9,789 nt of DNA from UBA2336 sp046294915 (lineage in GTDB: Bacteria; Bacteroidota; Bacteroidia; Cytophagales; Cyclobacteriaceae), in the NCBI GenBank assembly GCA_046294915.1, contig JBKBOE010000082.1, positions 1 to 9,789 on the forward strand, in the 5' to 3' direction. Positions within the stretch are counted from its first letter, which is position 1; each line of letters opens with the position of its first letter. The notes beneath the pieces were generated by a model that saw only the letters and a program-made list of their open reading frames with translations, was not told the DNA's origin and did no database searches. The position numbers and the translations under genes were made by a program. Below, in pieces: positions 1 through 6,531 of the stretch.

Positions 1-801
1 ATCCGGAGCCAGTTGGCAAATGTTCGTATCCAGATTATTTTCCTGCAACACGGTTTGAATTGCTGCCACCACCAGGGCAATGGGCAATATGGCCCCCGGG
101 TGTGGCTTAACAATTACGGGGTTTCCTGTAATTAAACTGGCATAAAGCCCGGGTACGGTATTCCAGGTAGGAAAGGTGGAGCAACCGATAACCAGCGAAA
201 TTCCTTTGGGCACGGCATGCCACTCTTTCTTTAACCGGATATTGAATTTGCCCATGGGTTTATCCCACAATGCAGTTGCCGGGAAGCGGTTCAACTCTTC
301 ATAACCTGCAGCTATGGCTTCCAGCGCGCGGTCGGCTGCGTGCGGGCCCGATGCCTGGAAGGCCATCATGTAACCCTGGCCGGTAGTGTGCATGGTAGCA
401 TAGGCTATCTCAAAGAAACGTGCCTTAATGCGTTCCAGCGATTCCACTAAAATTCCCGCCCTGTCGTGCACGCTTACTTTGCGCCAGATATGATAAGCCT
501 TTTTAGCCCGTTCGATCAGTGTGTTGGTGGAAAATGAGGGATAAGAAACACCCAGTGGCTCCTGGGTATAAGGCGACTCTTCCTGCCCTATCCAGCCTTC
601 GGGATTATCCTGTTGGAGTTCTTCAAACTTCTTTCCCAGCAGGTTTTTAAATTTTGCTATACCATCTGCATCGGCCGTTTCGCCATAAACAGCCGGAGCC
701 GGGTGTTCCGGATAGGCAGCGAAAAAAGTACGGTTGTGAAGTGCGTCAACGGCTTTTTCCAGTAGCGGCTTATGCTTTTCAAATAACGTCATGTAATTCA
801 T
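1..801 (-). CDS. paaN: PaaN, aldehyde dehydrogenase-like phenylacetic acid degradation protein (3' end outside window)
   Basis: The first 267 residues are visible and the frame stays open to the window edge. The family (PaaN, TIGR02288 type) has about 550 residues, so about half is missing. Recognisable parts are YPEHP near residue 35, the MHTTGQ block near 145, the GPHAADRALEA stretch near 160, and the aldehyde-dehydrogenase NAD-binding segment with CSTFPTWNTVPGL and GNPVIVKPHPGA near 205-235. The catalytic Cys and Glu of aldehyde dehydrogenases would lie in the missing half, so activity cannot be judged. The family is tied to phenylacetate catabolism, though its exact step is less firmly established than that of PaaZ. 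The ATG at 801-799 overlaps the TGA of the upstream DUF4197 gene in an ATGA, which fixes the start and suggests translational coupling. A second Met (residue 4) is a possible alternative start. The rest of any paa cluster would lie left of the window. Confidence 0.85.
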   Translation of the reverse strand, partial: MNYMTLFEKHKPLLEKAVDALHNRTFFAAYPEHPAPAVYGETADADGIAKFKNLLGKKFEELQQDNPEGWIGQEESPYTQEPLGVSYPSFSTNTLIERAKKAYHIWRKVSVHDRAGILVESLERIKARFFEIAYATMHTTGQGYMMAFQASGPHAADRALEAIAAGYEELNRFPATALWDKPMGKFNIRLKKEWHAVPKGISLVIGCSTFPTWNTVPGLYASLITGNPVIVKPHPGAILPIALVVAAIQTVLQENNLDTNICQLAPD

Positions 802-1517
802 TGTTTGTTATACCCAAATACCTTCTTTAGCAAATCGGTTGTACGTGCAACCGGATCCTGCCGGATATTTTTTTCTTCCTGCGCAATCAGCAGAAACAAA
901 CCCTCCATGGCCTTGGTCGTTGCGTAATCCTCCAAATCAGGATTCACTTTTTCAACCATGGGTATTTTGTTATATGCAGTTACAAGGTCACCATAATATT
1001 TGGTGGCGCTTACTTTATTGAGGGAGTTGGCAATTACCGGCCTGAACTTTTCATAGAGCTGGGCCGATGTAGTCTTTTTCAGGTACTCGGTTGCCGCATT
1101 TTCCTCGCCCTTTAAAATACCCCAGGCATCCTGGATGGTCATTTGCCTGATGGCACTGATAAAAATGGGTTTAGCTTCTCTGGCGGCATCCTCAGCTCCC
1201 CGGTTAAGCGTCATAACAAACTTATCAACTTCGTTTCCCAAACCAATCTGGCGAAGGCGGTCTTCAACTTTTTTAACATCCGGGGGAAAGGGTATCTTGA
1301 TTTGCGGATTCTTAAAATAGCCATCTGGTTGTGAAGCCTGGTCTGAGCCCTTTACTATGCCGTTGATCAGCGCTTCCTTCAATCCATCGGCTACTTCTGC
1401 CGCTGTCAGTGGCTTCTCACCACCTATGGTTTTGTTTACCTCGCCAAGTGTTTGGGTTATTTGGGCTGAGGTGCAACTCACTAAAACAGCGGCAAGAAGG
1501 CAACAATAGCGGATCAT
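798..1517 (-). CDS. DUF4197 family putative lipoprotein
   Basis: A 239-residue protein that I recognise as the DUF4197 family, whose biochemical function is unknown. The N-terminus MIRYCCLLAAVLVSC is a short lipoprotein signal with a lipobox (L-V-S-C, lipidated Cys15), so the mature protein is probably anchored in the cell envelope. The mature part is mainly helical and charged. It has a conserved-looking core: GLKEALINGI (about 45), PFPPDVKKVEDRLRQIG (about 75), then MNRGAEDAA-like and AWGILKGEENAATEYL blocks (about 105-150), and a C-terminal KAMEGLFLLIAQEE helix. I chose the ATG at 1517 because the longer reading begins with TTG at 1550 and adds 11 residues that the lipoprotein signal does not need. 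Its TGA overlaps the paaN ATG by 4 nt, so the two are probably co-transcribed. A weak -7-like box (TAATTTAG, minus strand, 1542-1535, one mismatch, no -33) precedes it. Confidence 0.85.
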   Translation of the reverse strand: MIRYCCLLAAVLVSCTSAQITQTLGEVNKTIGGEKPLTAAEVADGLKEALINGIVKGSDQASQPDGYFKNPQIKIPFPPDVKKVEDRLRQIGLGNEVDKFVMTLNRGAEDAAREAKPIFISAIRQMTIQDAWGILKGEENAATEYLKKTTSAQLYEKFRPVIANSLNKVSATKYYGDLVTAYNKIPMVEKVNPDLEDYATTKAMEGLFLLIAQEEKNIRQDPVARTTDLLKKVFGYNKQ

Positions 1518-1612
1518 AGTGGTTAAATGAATGGCTAAATTAGAGAACAATTTTCAAAATCCTACGCTCCATTCCAAACGGTTCAAAATGTCCTTAAATA
1601 GAAATTTTATTC

Positions 1613-1620
1613 CATATTTG
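1613..1620 (+). promoter_or_regulatory. Possible -7 promoter element of cinA
   Basis: CATATTTG matches the Bacteroidota -7 consensus TAnnTTTG with one mismatch. It sits only 10 nt before the cinA ATG, closer than the 21-25 nt seen at the other promoters in this window, and no TTG lies at the right -33 distance. A weak candidate, listed because cinA is divergent from its left neighbour and needs a promoter in 1518-1630. Confidence 0.25.
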
Positions 1621-1630
1621 CGCTCACTGC

Positions 1631-2878
1631 ATGAAGAAAGTCGTTGCTGAAATACTTGCCATTGGCGATGAACTGCTCTATGGACAAACACTTGATACCA
1701 ATTCGCATTGGATAAGTGCCGCATTGGATGAGACCGGCATCAAAACAATTCGCAGAACTACCGTTGGTGATAATGAGGCCGATATACTTAACGCTTTTGC
1801 TGAAGCTGAACAACGTGCCGACATTGTGCTGATAACCGGTGGCCTGGGCCCTACCAGTGATGACCTTACCAAACCTTGTTTGGCCAAATACTTTAACTGC
1901 GAAATCAAAATCCACGAAGAAGCGTTAGCCGAGGTAACGGCATTCTTTAAAAGCCGTGGGCGCGAACTTACCGAAACCAACCGGCAACAGGCCGCCCTGC
2001 CCGTATGCTGCGAAAAAATTACCAACGCCATTGGCACCGCCCCGGGTATGTGGTTTGAACGGAATAAAAAAGTGTTCGTTTCTATGCCGGGCGTTCCGCA
2101 CGAAATGAAGCGGATGATGCGCGAAACGGTTATCCCCAAACTCCAAAAAACGTTTACCCTGCCGGTAATTATTCATCGCATCGTCCGCACAGCCGGCATT
2201 GGTGAATCCTTCCTTTCCGATAAAATATCAGCATGGGAAAAATCCCTTCCCGAGCATATAAAACTTGCTTTCCTCCCCGGATTAGGCGAAGTAAAACTGA
2301 GACTCACGGCTTTTGGTCATTCGTTTAAGGAACTTCAGCATGATACCGATGCCTGCATCGAAAACCTGAAACCACTTATTGGTGCCTTTATCTACGCTTA
2401 CGAAGATGTGGCGTTAGAACAGGTTATCGGGCAACTGTTGCGTGAGCAACAATTAACACTCGCCATTGCCGAAAGCTGTACAGGTGGCTACCTGTCGCAT
2501 TTGATCACTTCAGTACCCGGAAGCTCCGATTATTTTATGGGAAGTATGATTCCTTACGCCTACGATATCAAAATGCGGCAACTGGGCGTGAGACCCGAAA
2601 CGCTGGAACGGTATGGAGCGGTGAGCGAACCTACGATTATCGAAATGGCTAACATTGTGCGCGCCAAATTCAACACTGATATCGGTGTGGCCACCAGCGG
2701 CATTGCAGGTCCCGGTGGAGCAACACCTGAAAAACCGGTGGGCACGGTATGGATAGCGTACTCCGATAAACACCAAACCGTAACCCGCAAACTGCAACTT
2801 TCAAATGACCGAATCCTGAATATTAAACTGGCCTCAGTTGCAGTGTTAAATCTTATCAGGCTGAGTATGCCAAAATAA
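1631..2878 (+). CDS. cinA: CinA: nicotinamide-nucleotide amidohydrolase with N-terminal MoCF/ADP-ribose pyrophosphatase domain
   Basis: A full-length CinA of 415 residues, the usual size. The N-terminal MoCF-like (COG1058) domain covers about 4-170, with GDELLYGQTLDTN (12-24), TGGLGPTSDDLT (69-80), AIGTAPGM (133-140) and MPGVPHEM (152-159). A middle linker domain follows to about 255. The C-terminal PncC amidase domain covers about 260-412, with AESCTGG (280-286, nucleophile Ser282), Tyr309 and Lys314 of the Y-x4-K motif, and SGIAGPGG (356-363). In studied homologues the N-domain hydrolyses ADP-ribose-type pyrophosphates and the C-domain deamidates NMN to nicotinate mononucleotide, in pyridine nucleotide recycling in the cytoplasm. 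The name comes from competence-induced loci, but nothing here points to competence. The segment usually written AYSNEAK reads PYAYDIK, a modest deviation that keeps Tyr and Lys. It stands alone, with its own terminator-like hairpin after the stop. Confidence 0.96.
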   Translation: MKKVVAEILAIGDELLYGQTLDTNSHWISAALDETGIKTIRRTTVGDNEADILNAFAEAEQRADIVLITGGLGPTSDDLTKPCLAKYFNCEIKIHEEALAEVTAFFKSRGRELTETNRQQAALPVCCEKITNAIGTAPGMWFERNKKVFVSMPGVPHEMKRMMRETVIPKLQKTFTLPVIIHRIVRTAGIGESFLSDKISAWEKSLPEHIKLAFLPGLGEVKLRLTAFGHSFKELQHDTDACIENLKPLIGAFIYAYEDVALEQVIGQLLREQQLTLAIAESCTGGYLSHLITSVPGSSDYFMGSMIPYAYDIKMRQLGVRPETLERYGAVSEPTIIEMANIVRAKFNTDIGVATSGIAGPGGATPEKPVGTVWIAYSDKHQTVTRKLQLSNDRILNIKLASVAVLNLIRLSMPK

Positions 2879-2914
2879 TAAAGGACCGGTGCCGTCCGCG
2901 CCAGTCCCTTTATT
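2878..2914 (+). terminator. Probable terminator hairpin after cinA
   Basis: Left arm ATAAAGG-AC-C-GG (2878-2889) pairs with right arm CCAGTCCCTTTAT (2901-2913), with one bulged base and one mismatch and a loop at 2890-2900. It begins on the last base of the stop codon. The 3' side is T-rich (CCCTTTATT) but has no long U-tract, so termination strength is uncertain. An alternative smaller stem pairs GGAC (2883-2886) with GTCC (2894-2897). Confidence 0.45.
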
Positions 2915-3011
2915 CAACCAAACCCTCTTAGCCGAATTCAGTCGTAAGTCGAGCCAAAGTAAACCCCCCTTACCATAAAAATCTATGACACGGATCATGC
3001 CCAAACCCTGA

Positions 3012-3058
3012 TATTGGTCAAACCGATAACCTTAGGCCTTAATACCCCAACCGGTAAC
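3012..3058 (+). promoter_or_regulatory. Candidate operator region upstream of the E2 gene (inverted and direct repeats)
   Basis: TATTGGT (3012-3018) and ACCGATA (3022-3028) form an inverted repeat around a 3-nt centre, allowing one G-T pair. AACCGATAAC (3021-3030) recurs as AACCGGTAAC (3049-3058), 9 of 10 bases identical, with starts 28 bp apart. Both copies lie just upstream of the E2 -7 box. This could bind a transcription factor, but it may be chance. The rest of the 228-bp gap between cinA and E2 shows nothing else recognisable. Confidence 0.3.
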
Positions 3059-3076
3059 AGGAAGGAAGAAAAATAG

Positions 3077-3084
3077 TAACTTTG
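3077..3084 (+). promoter_or_regulatory. Bacteroidota-type -7 promoter element for the E2-parA operon
   Basis: TAACTTTG is an exact match to TAnnTTTG and lies 22 nt before the E2 ATG, the same layout as at the kinase gene. No TTG is found 18-21 bp upstream, so activity may depend on an activator or on a degenerate -33. Confidence 0.55.
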
Positions 3085-3106
3085 ACCGTTTTAAATCTGC
3101 ATAGGC

Positions 3107-4405
3107 ATGGCACGGGTTGAACTGATTATGCCCAAAATGGGCGAAAGCATTATGGAAGCTACCATCCTGTCGTGGCTTAAAAAACCAGGCGATAAAATTG
3201 AACAGGATGAATCCGTTTTGGAAGTAGCTACCGATAAAGTGGATACCGAAGTTCCTTCCACCCATGCCGGGGTGCTTAAAGAAATTCTGGCAAAAGAAGG
3301 CGAGGTTGTTAAAGTTGGTAAGCCCATAGCCATTATTGCCACCGAAGCCGATGCTACCAGTTCAACTGAAACTGAAGTTCAACCGCTTTCAAAGAAAACG
3401 GAGTCCGTTAAAGATACTTCTTCGGTGACTCACACCAATGGATCCTCTAAGTCCGTTGCCGTTGATTTCAAATCATCAAGTCGCTTTTATTCCCCCCTCG
3501 TAAAAAATATTGCCCGTGAGGAAAATATACCTGTAATGGAACTGGAAACCATACCCGGCACAGGCCTGGAAGGACGGGTAACCAAAAAAGATATTCTGGC
3601 CTATGTTCAACAGCGTAAGCTGGGCCACATAATCAAGTCCGTACAACCCAGCGGGGTAACCGCTCCTCCTAAGGCAGTTCCGGTTTCTATTTCAGGCGGT
3701 GACGAAATCATTGAAATGGACCGCATGCGCAAGATGATTGCCGAGCGCATGGTGGATTCGAAACGCATTTCCCCACATGTTACCTCCTTCGTTGAAGCGG
3801 ATGTTACTAATATTGTATTCTGGCGCAACAAGGTAAAAAACGAATTTCAAAAACGGTTCGGAGAAAGCTTAACCTTCACCCCCATCTTTATCGAAGCGGT
3901 TGCCAGCGCCATAAAAGATTTCCCGATGATCAACATCCAGGTGGATGGCGACCGCATCATTAAAAAGAAAGATATCAACATCGGCATGGCTGTTGCCCTG
4001 CCCTCAGGTAACCTGATTGTGCCCGTTATTAAAAATGCCGACCAATATAATATTACAGGTCTTGCAAAAATTGTAAACGACCTGGCTGGCCGGGCCCGTG
4101 ATAATAAACTGAAACCCGATGACCTGGCAGGTGGCACCTATACGGTATCTAATGTGGGTTCGTTCGGCAACGTTATGGGTACTCCTATTATAGTTCAGCC
4201 CCAGGTGGGCATTCTTGCTTTGGGTACCATTCAGAAAAAGCCGGCCGTAGTGGAAACACCCTATGGCGATGCCATTGTCGTGCGGCATAAAATGTTCCTC
4301 TCACACTCCTACGACCACCGCGTTGTGGATGGCGCTCTGGGCGGATCATTTGTACGTAGGGTAGCCGACTACCTCGAAGCGTTTGATGTGAATCGGCCAC
4401 TCTGA
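3107..4405 (+). CDS. Dihydrolipoyllysine-residue acyltransferase (E2) of a 2-oxoacid dehydrogenase complex, probably branched-chain type
   Basis: A 432-residue E2 subunit with all expected parts. The lipoyl domain (1-80) has the lipoylated Lys44 in TDKVDTEVPS. A Ser/Thr/Lys-rich flexible linker runs from about 82 to 125. The peripheral subunit-binding domain (about 128-167) reads SPLVKNIAREE and GTGLEGRVTKKD. A second linker follows to about 199, then the catalytic acyltransferase domain (about 200-428) with NVGSFGNVMGTP and the active-site motif DHRVVDG (His404, Asp408). It moves the acyl group from the lipoyl arm to CoA and forms the core of the megadalton complex in the cytoplasm. SHSYDHRVVDGALGG and the single lipoyl domain resemble E2 proteins labelled branched-chain or general 2-oxoacid type in Bacteroidota. 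Pyruvate or 2-oxoglutarate specificity cannot be excluded. No E1 or E3 gene is adjacent. parA starts 7 bp after its stop, so they are probably one operon. Confidence 0.93.
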   Translation: MARVELIMPKMGESIMEATILSWLKKPGDKIEQDESVLEVATDKVDTEVPSTHAGVLKEILAKEGEVVKVGKPIAIIATEADATSSTETEVQPLSKKTESVKDTSSVTHTNGSSKSVAVDFKSSSRFYSPLVKNIAREENIPVMELETIPGTGLEGRVTKKDILAYVQQRKLGHIIKSVQPSGVTAPPKAVPVSISGGDEIIEMDRMRKMIAERMVDSKRISPHVTSFVEADVTNIVFWRNKVKNEFQKRFGESLTFTPIFIEAVASAIKDFPMINIQVDGDRIIKKKDINIGMAVALPSGNLIVPVIKNADQYNITGLAKIVNDLAGRARDNKLKPDDLAGGTYTVSNVGSFGNVMGTPIIVQPQVGILALGTIQKKPAVVETPYGDAIVVRHKMFLSHSYDHRVVDGALGGSFVRRVADYLEAFDVNRPL

Positions 4406-4412
4406 AGTTTTC

Positions 4413-5036
4413 ATGTCCAAAATTATTTCTTTCATCAGCAGGAAAGGCGGTACGGGTAAAACCACCAATGCCATTAACCTGGCAACGGCTCTCTATCAAT
4501 CCGGCAAGAAAGTATTGTTGGTTGAAACAGATACCAATTATACACTCAATACCCTCCGCAAAATGGAGCAACTCAAAGGTGAGGCTGGAGAAGCACTCTT
4601 TGAAATACTGGGCTCGCACGACCACCAGGTGGCCGATGAACTCATCCGTATTAAACAAACTCCGGGGTTACACTTTATTATTGTTGACAGTGCCGGAAAA
4701 ACCACCGATGAAGGCATCAAGAAACTTTGCCTGGTAAGCGATGCGGTTATTGTTCCTACCAGTTTAACCCAGAACGATTTGCTGGTTACCTACCAAACCG
4801 TGGCCGATCTGGCCCCCGCACGGCAACTTAACCCGAATCTGAAAATCATGGTGCTCCCTAACCGCATCCACAGTTTTACCAAAATGAAAACCATTCACGA
4901 AAGCCTGAGTAATGTAGATGCCATTATTCTGGATGTAATGGTGCCGCAGAAAAACATATTTGTAAATTTCAGCACCGTAAATGCCGAGAAAGAGTACCAG
5001 CCTGTTGTGGAGGAATTGATGAAACATCTGAAATGA
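4413..5036 (+). CDS. ParA/MinD-family ATPase, orphan (chromosomal, no ParB neighbour)
   Basis: A 207-residue P-loop ATPase, shorter than the roughly 250 residues of chromosomal Soj/ParA. The deviant Walker A motif RKGGTGKTT spans 10-18 and carries the signature Lys11 and catalytic Lys16. Walker A' reads VLLVETDTN (34-42), with Glu38 where Asp is usual and Asp40 kept. Walker B is FIIVDSAG (88-95, Asp92). Residue numbering of G12, K16 and D40 coincides with that of B. subtilis Soj as I remember it. The family forms ATP-dependent dimers on the nucleoid and positions DNA, protein clusters or organelles with the help of a partner that stimulates hydrolysis. The next gene overlaps it by 4 nt (ATGA) and is the obvious partner candidate. 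The E2 gene is 7 bp upstream. Nothing suggests a plasmid, ParB or parS. Cargo is unknown. Confidence 0.9.
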   Translation: MSKIISFISRKGGTGKTTNAINLATALYQSGKKVLLVETDTNYTLNTLRKMEQLKGEAGEALFEILGSHDHQVADELIRIKQTPGLHFIIVDSAGKTTDEGIKKLCLVSDAVIVPTSLTQNDLLVTYQTVADLAPARQLNPNLKIMVLPNRIHSFTKMKTIHESLSNVDAIILDVMVPQKNIFVNFSTVNAEKEYQPVVEELMKHLK

Positions 5037-5347
5037 GCAGGAACAAAAATCCATTAAAAGACCTCGACTTGTTTTTGAAACAGCAAGCCGCTTCGTTTGT
5101 GAGTCCCACTCCGTTAAGCGAACGGATTATGGAGCCGGCACAACCTGCAACTACCCCATCAGAAAACCTGATTGACAACCTCTCAAAACTGGCAGAGAGC
5201 GACCGGAATCAGTTTTTAGATCTCATTATCCAGGCAGCTGAAAAATTGTCTTCAGCCGAAAATGCCATGCTGATCAACACAGCACTCTACCTGAAAAATG
5301 GTGATAACTGGAAAGAAGCTATCCGCCAATATTGGCAAAACAAATAA
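5033..5347 (+). CDS. Small uncharacterised protein coupled to ParA (candidate ParA partner)
   Basis: 104 residues that I do not recognise. The N-terminus (1-22) is basic and helical-looking (MSRNKNPLKDLDLFLK). Residues about 24-43 are rich in Pro, Thr and Ser and probably disordered. Residues about 44-102 look like a helical domain with heptad-like hydrophobics (LIDNLSKL, FLDLIIQAAEKL, AMLINTALYL) and end in WKEAIRQYWQNK. There is no signal peptide or membrane segment. The ATG at 5033 overlaps the parA TGA, which supports a real, translationally coupled gene. In studied ParA systems the partner often carries a basic N-terminal peptide that activates the ATPase, and this protein fits that outline. 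The function remains inference. Its last codons contain the -33 part of the next gene's promoter. Confidence 0.75.
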   Translation: MSRNKNPLKDLDLFLKQQAASFVSPTPLSERIMEPAQPATTPSENLIDNLSKLAESDRNQFLDLIIQAAEKLSSAENAMLINTALYLKNGDNWKEAIRQYWQNK

Positions 5348-5360
5348 TCCGGTATTTTTG
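5332..5360 (+). promoter_or_regulatory. Promoter of the PLP-enzyme gene
   Basis: TTG (5332-5334) is followed after 18 bp by TATTTTTG (5353-5360), an exact TAnnTTTG match, 25 nt before the ATG. The -33 part lies inside the end of the small upstream gene, so the PLP enzyme can be transcribed separately from the E2-parA operon. CCGGTA (5349-5354) and TGCCGG (5359-5364) form an inverted repeat centred on the -7 box. No SAM-type riboswitch fits in the 38-bp gap. Confidence 0.6.
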
Positions 5361-5385
5361 CCGGTCGTTTAACTTTCATCGCTTT

Positions 5386-6531
5386 ATGAAATTCGGAACC
5401 AAAGCCGTGCACGCAGGCGTAGAGCCTGATCCTTCTACCGGGGCCATTATGACACCCATTTTCCAAACCTCCACCTATGTGCAGGAAGAACCTGCCAAAC
5501 ACAAAGGCTACGCATATGCCCGGGGGGCAAACCCCACCCGTAATGCCTTACAGAAAAGCATTGCCGCCCTGGAAAACGGAAAATTTGCACTTTGCTTTTC
5601 GTCAGGCATGGGCGCTACCGATACAGTGATTAAACTTTTAAATGCCGGTGATGAAGTAATCACCAGCAATGATTTATATGGTGGCTCCTACCGGATGTTC
5701 AAGCGCGTGTATGAACGGTTCGGACTGAAATTTCATTTTATTGACCTTACCCGCGCAGACAACATCTACCAGTACCTCAACGAAAACACGAAACTCATCT
5801 GGTTGGAAACGCCCAGCAACCCGTTAATGAATGTAATCGATATTAAGGCCTGTGCAGCAATTGCCAAAACAAAGAGCATTCGGGTAGCTGTTGATAATAC
5901 TTTTGCATCGCCTTACCTGCAAAACCCTCTTGACCTGGGCGCAGACATCGTAATGCACTCGGTAACCAAATACCTGAGCGGCCATTCCGATGTAATTATG
6001 GGCGCTTTGGTAACCAACGATGAAAAACTCTACCAGGAACTTGCCTTCATTCAAAATTCCTGCGGTGCCGTACCCGGACCCCAGGATTCCTTCCTGGTGC
6101 TAAGGGGCATCAAAACCCTACACCTCCGCATGGAACGCCACTGCCAGAACGGACGAAAAATAGCTGAGTTTTTAGCCGCGCACCCCAAAGTTGGAAAAAT
6201 ATACTGGCCGGGCTTTACCACTCACCCAAACCACGAGGTTGCCAAAAGGCAAATGCGCGACTTTGGCGGTATGCTCTCTTTTACCTTGAAGGACGATGAT
6301 CTGAACAAGGCCTTCACGTTAATGAAACGCGTTCAATTATTCTCGTTGGCTGAATCGCTTGGAGGCGTTGAGTCGCTTATCAATCATCCGGCATCCATGA
6401 CACACGCAAGTATTCCCAAAGAAGAACGCGTTAAAAACGGGTTAGTAGATTCCCTTATCCGGCTAAGCATTGGCATTGAAGATGCAGACGACCTGATCCA
6501 GGATCTGGAGCAGGCCCTTGCAAAGGCTTAA
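5386..6531 (+). CDS. PLP-dependent trans-sulfuration enzyme (cystathionine gamma-synthase/gamma-lyase type)
   Basis: A 381-residue Cys/Met-metabolism PLP enzyme, full length. Visible features are the YAR cofactor-phosphate motif (Tyr44, Arg46), GANPTR (47-52), SSGMGA (72-77), the AVDNTF block with Asp170 that holds the pyridine nitrogen, the Schiff-base Lys195 in SVTKYLSGHSD, SLGGVESL with Glu329, HPASMTHA (334-341) and the carboxylate-binding Arg359. Glu in GGVES favours gamma-synthase or gamma-lyase over cystathionine beta-lyase. These subfamilies, and O-acetylhomoserine sulfhydrylase, cannot be told apart safely by eye. A gamma-lyase would release 2-oxobutyrate, which a branched-chain 2-oxoacid dehydrogenase can oxidise, a possible link to the E2 gene upstream. 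I chose the ATG at 5386 because the longer frame needs a TTG at 5332 inside the preceding gene and adds 18 residues foreign to the family. Its TAA lies in the palindrome CTTAAG shared with the kinase gene. Confidence 0.93.
   Translation: MKFGTKAVHAGVEPDPSTGAIMTPIFQTSTYVQEEPAKHKGYAYARGANPTRNALQKSIAALENGKFALCFSSGMGATDTVIKLLNAGDEVITSNDLYGGSYRMFKRVYERFGLKFHFIDLTRADNIYQYLNENTKLIWLETPSNPLMNVIDIKACAAIAKTKSIRVAVDNTFASPYLQNPLDLGADIVMHSVTKYLSGHSDVIMGALVTNDEKLYQELAFIQNSCGAVPGPQDSFLVLRGIKTLHLRMERHCQNGRKIAEFLAAHPKVGKIYWPGFTTHPNHEVAKRQMRDFGGMLSFTLKDDDLNKAFTLMKRVQLFSLAESLGGVESLINHPASMTHASIPKEERVKNGLVDSLIRLSIGIEDADDLIQDLEQALAKA

Noticed and set aside
1518..1550. Longer DUF4197 start at TTG 1550
   Set aside because: The ATG at 1517 already gives a signal peptide ending in a lipobox; the extension is unneeded and uses a rare start codon.
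1678..2139. 153-codon minus-strand frame inside cinA
   Set aside because: It mirrors the cinA coding strand, with no promoter or plausible protein pattern.
4188..4658. 156-codon open frame on the minus strand across the E2/ParA junction
   Set aside because: It lies antisense to two well-supported genes, and the peptide has no recognisable domain.
3107..5347. Plasmid partition locus or integrated plasmid
   Set aside because: There is no ParB, replication gene, iteron cluster or mobility gene, and the surrounding genes are ordinary chromosomal metabolism.
5332..5385. N-terminal extension of the PLP enzyme starting at TTG 5332
   Set aside because: It would overlap the small upstream gene and the promoter itself, and adds residues not typical of the family. 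ATG 5386 gives the usual MKFGTKAVHAG start.
5348..5385. SAM riboswitch or other leader RNA before the Cys/Met enzyme
   Set aside because: The gap is only 38 bp and holds a promoter; there is no room for a known aptamer.
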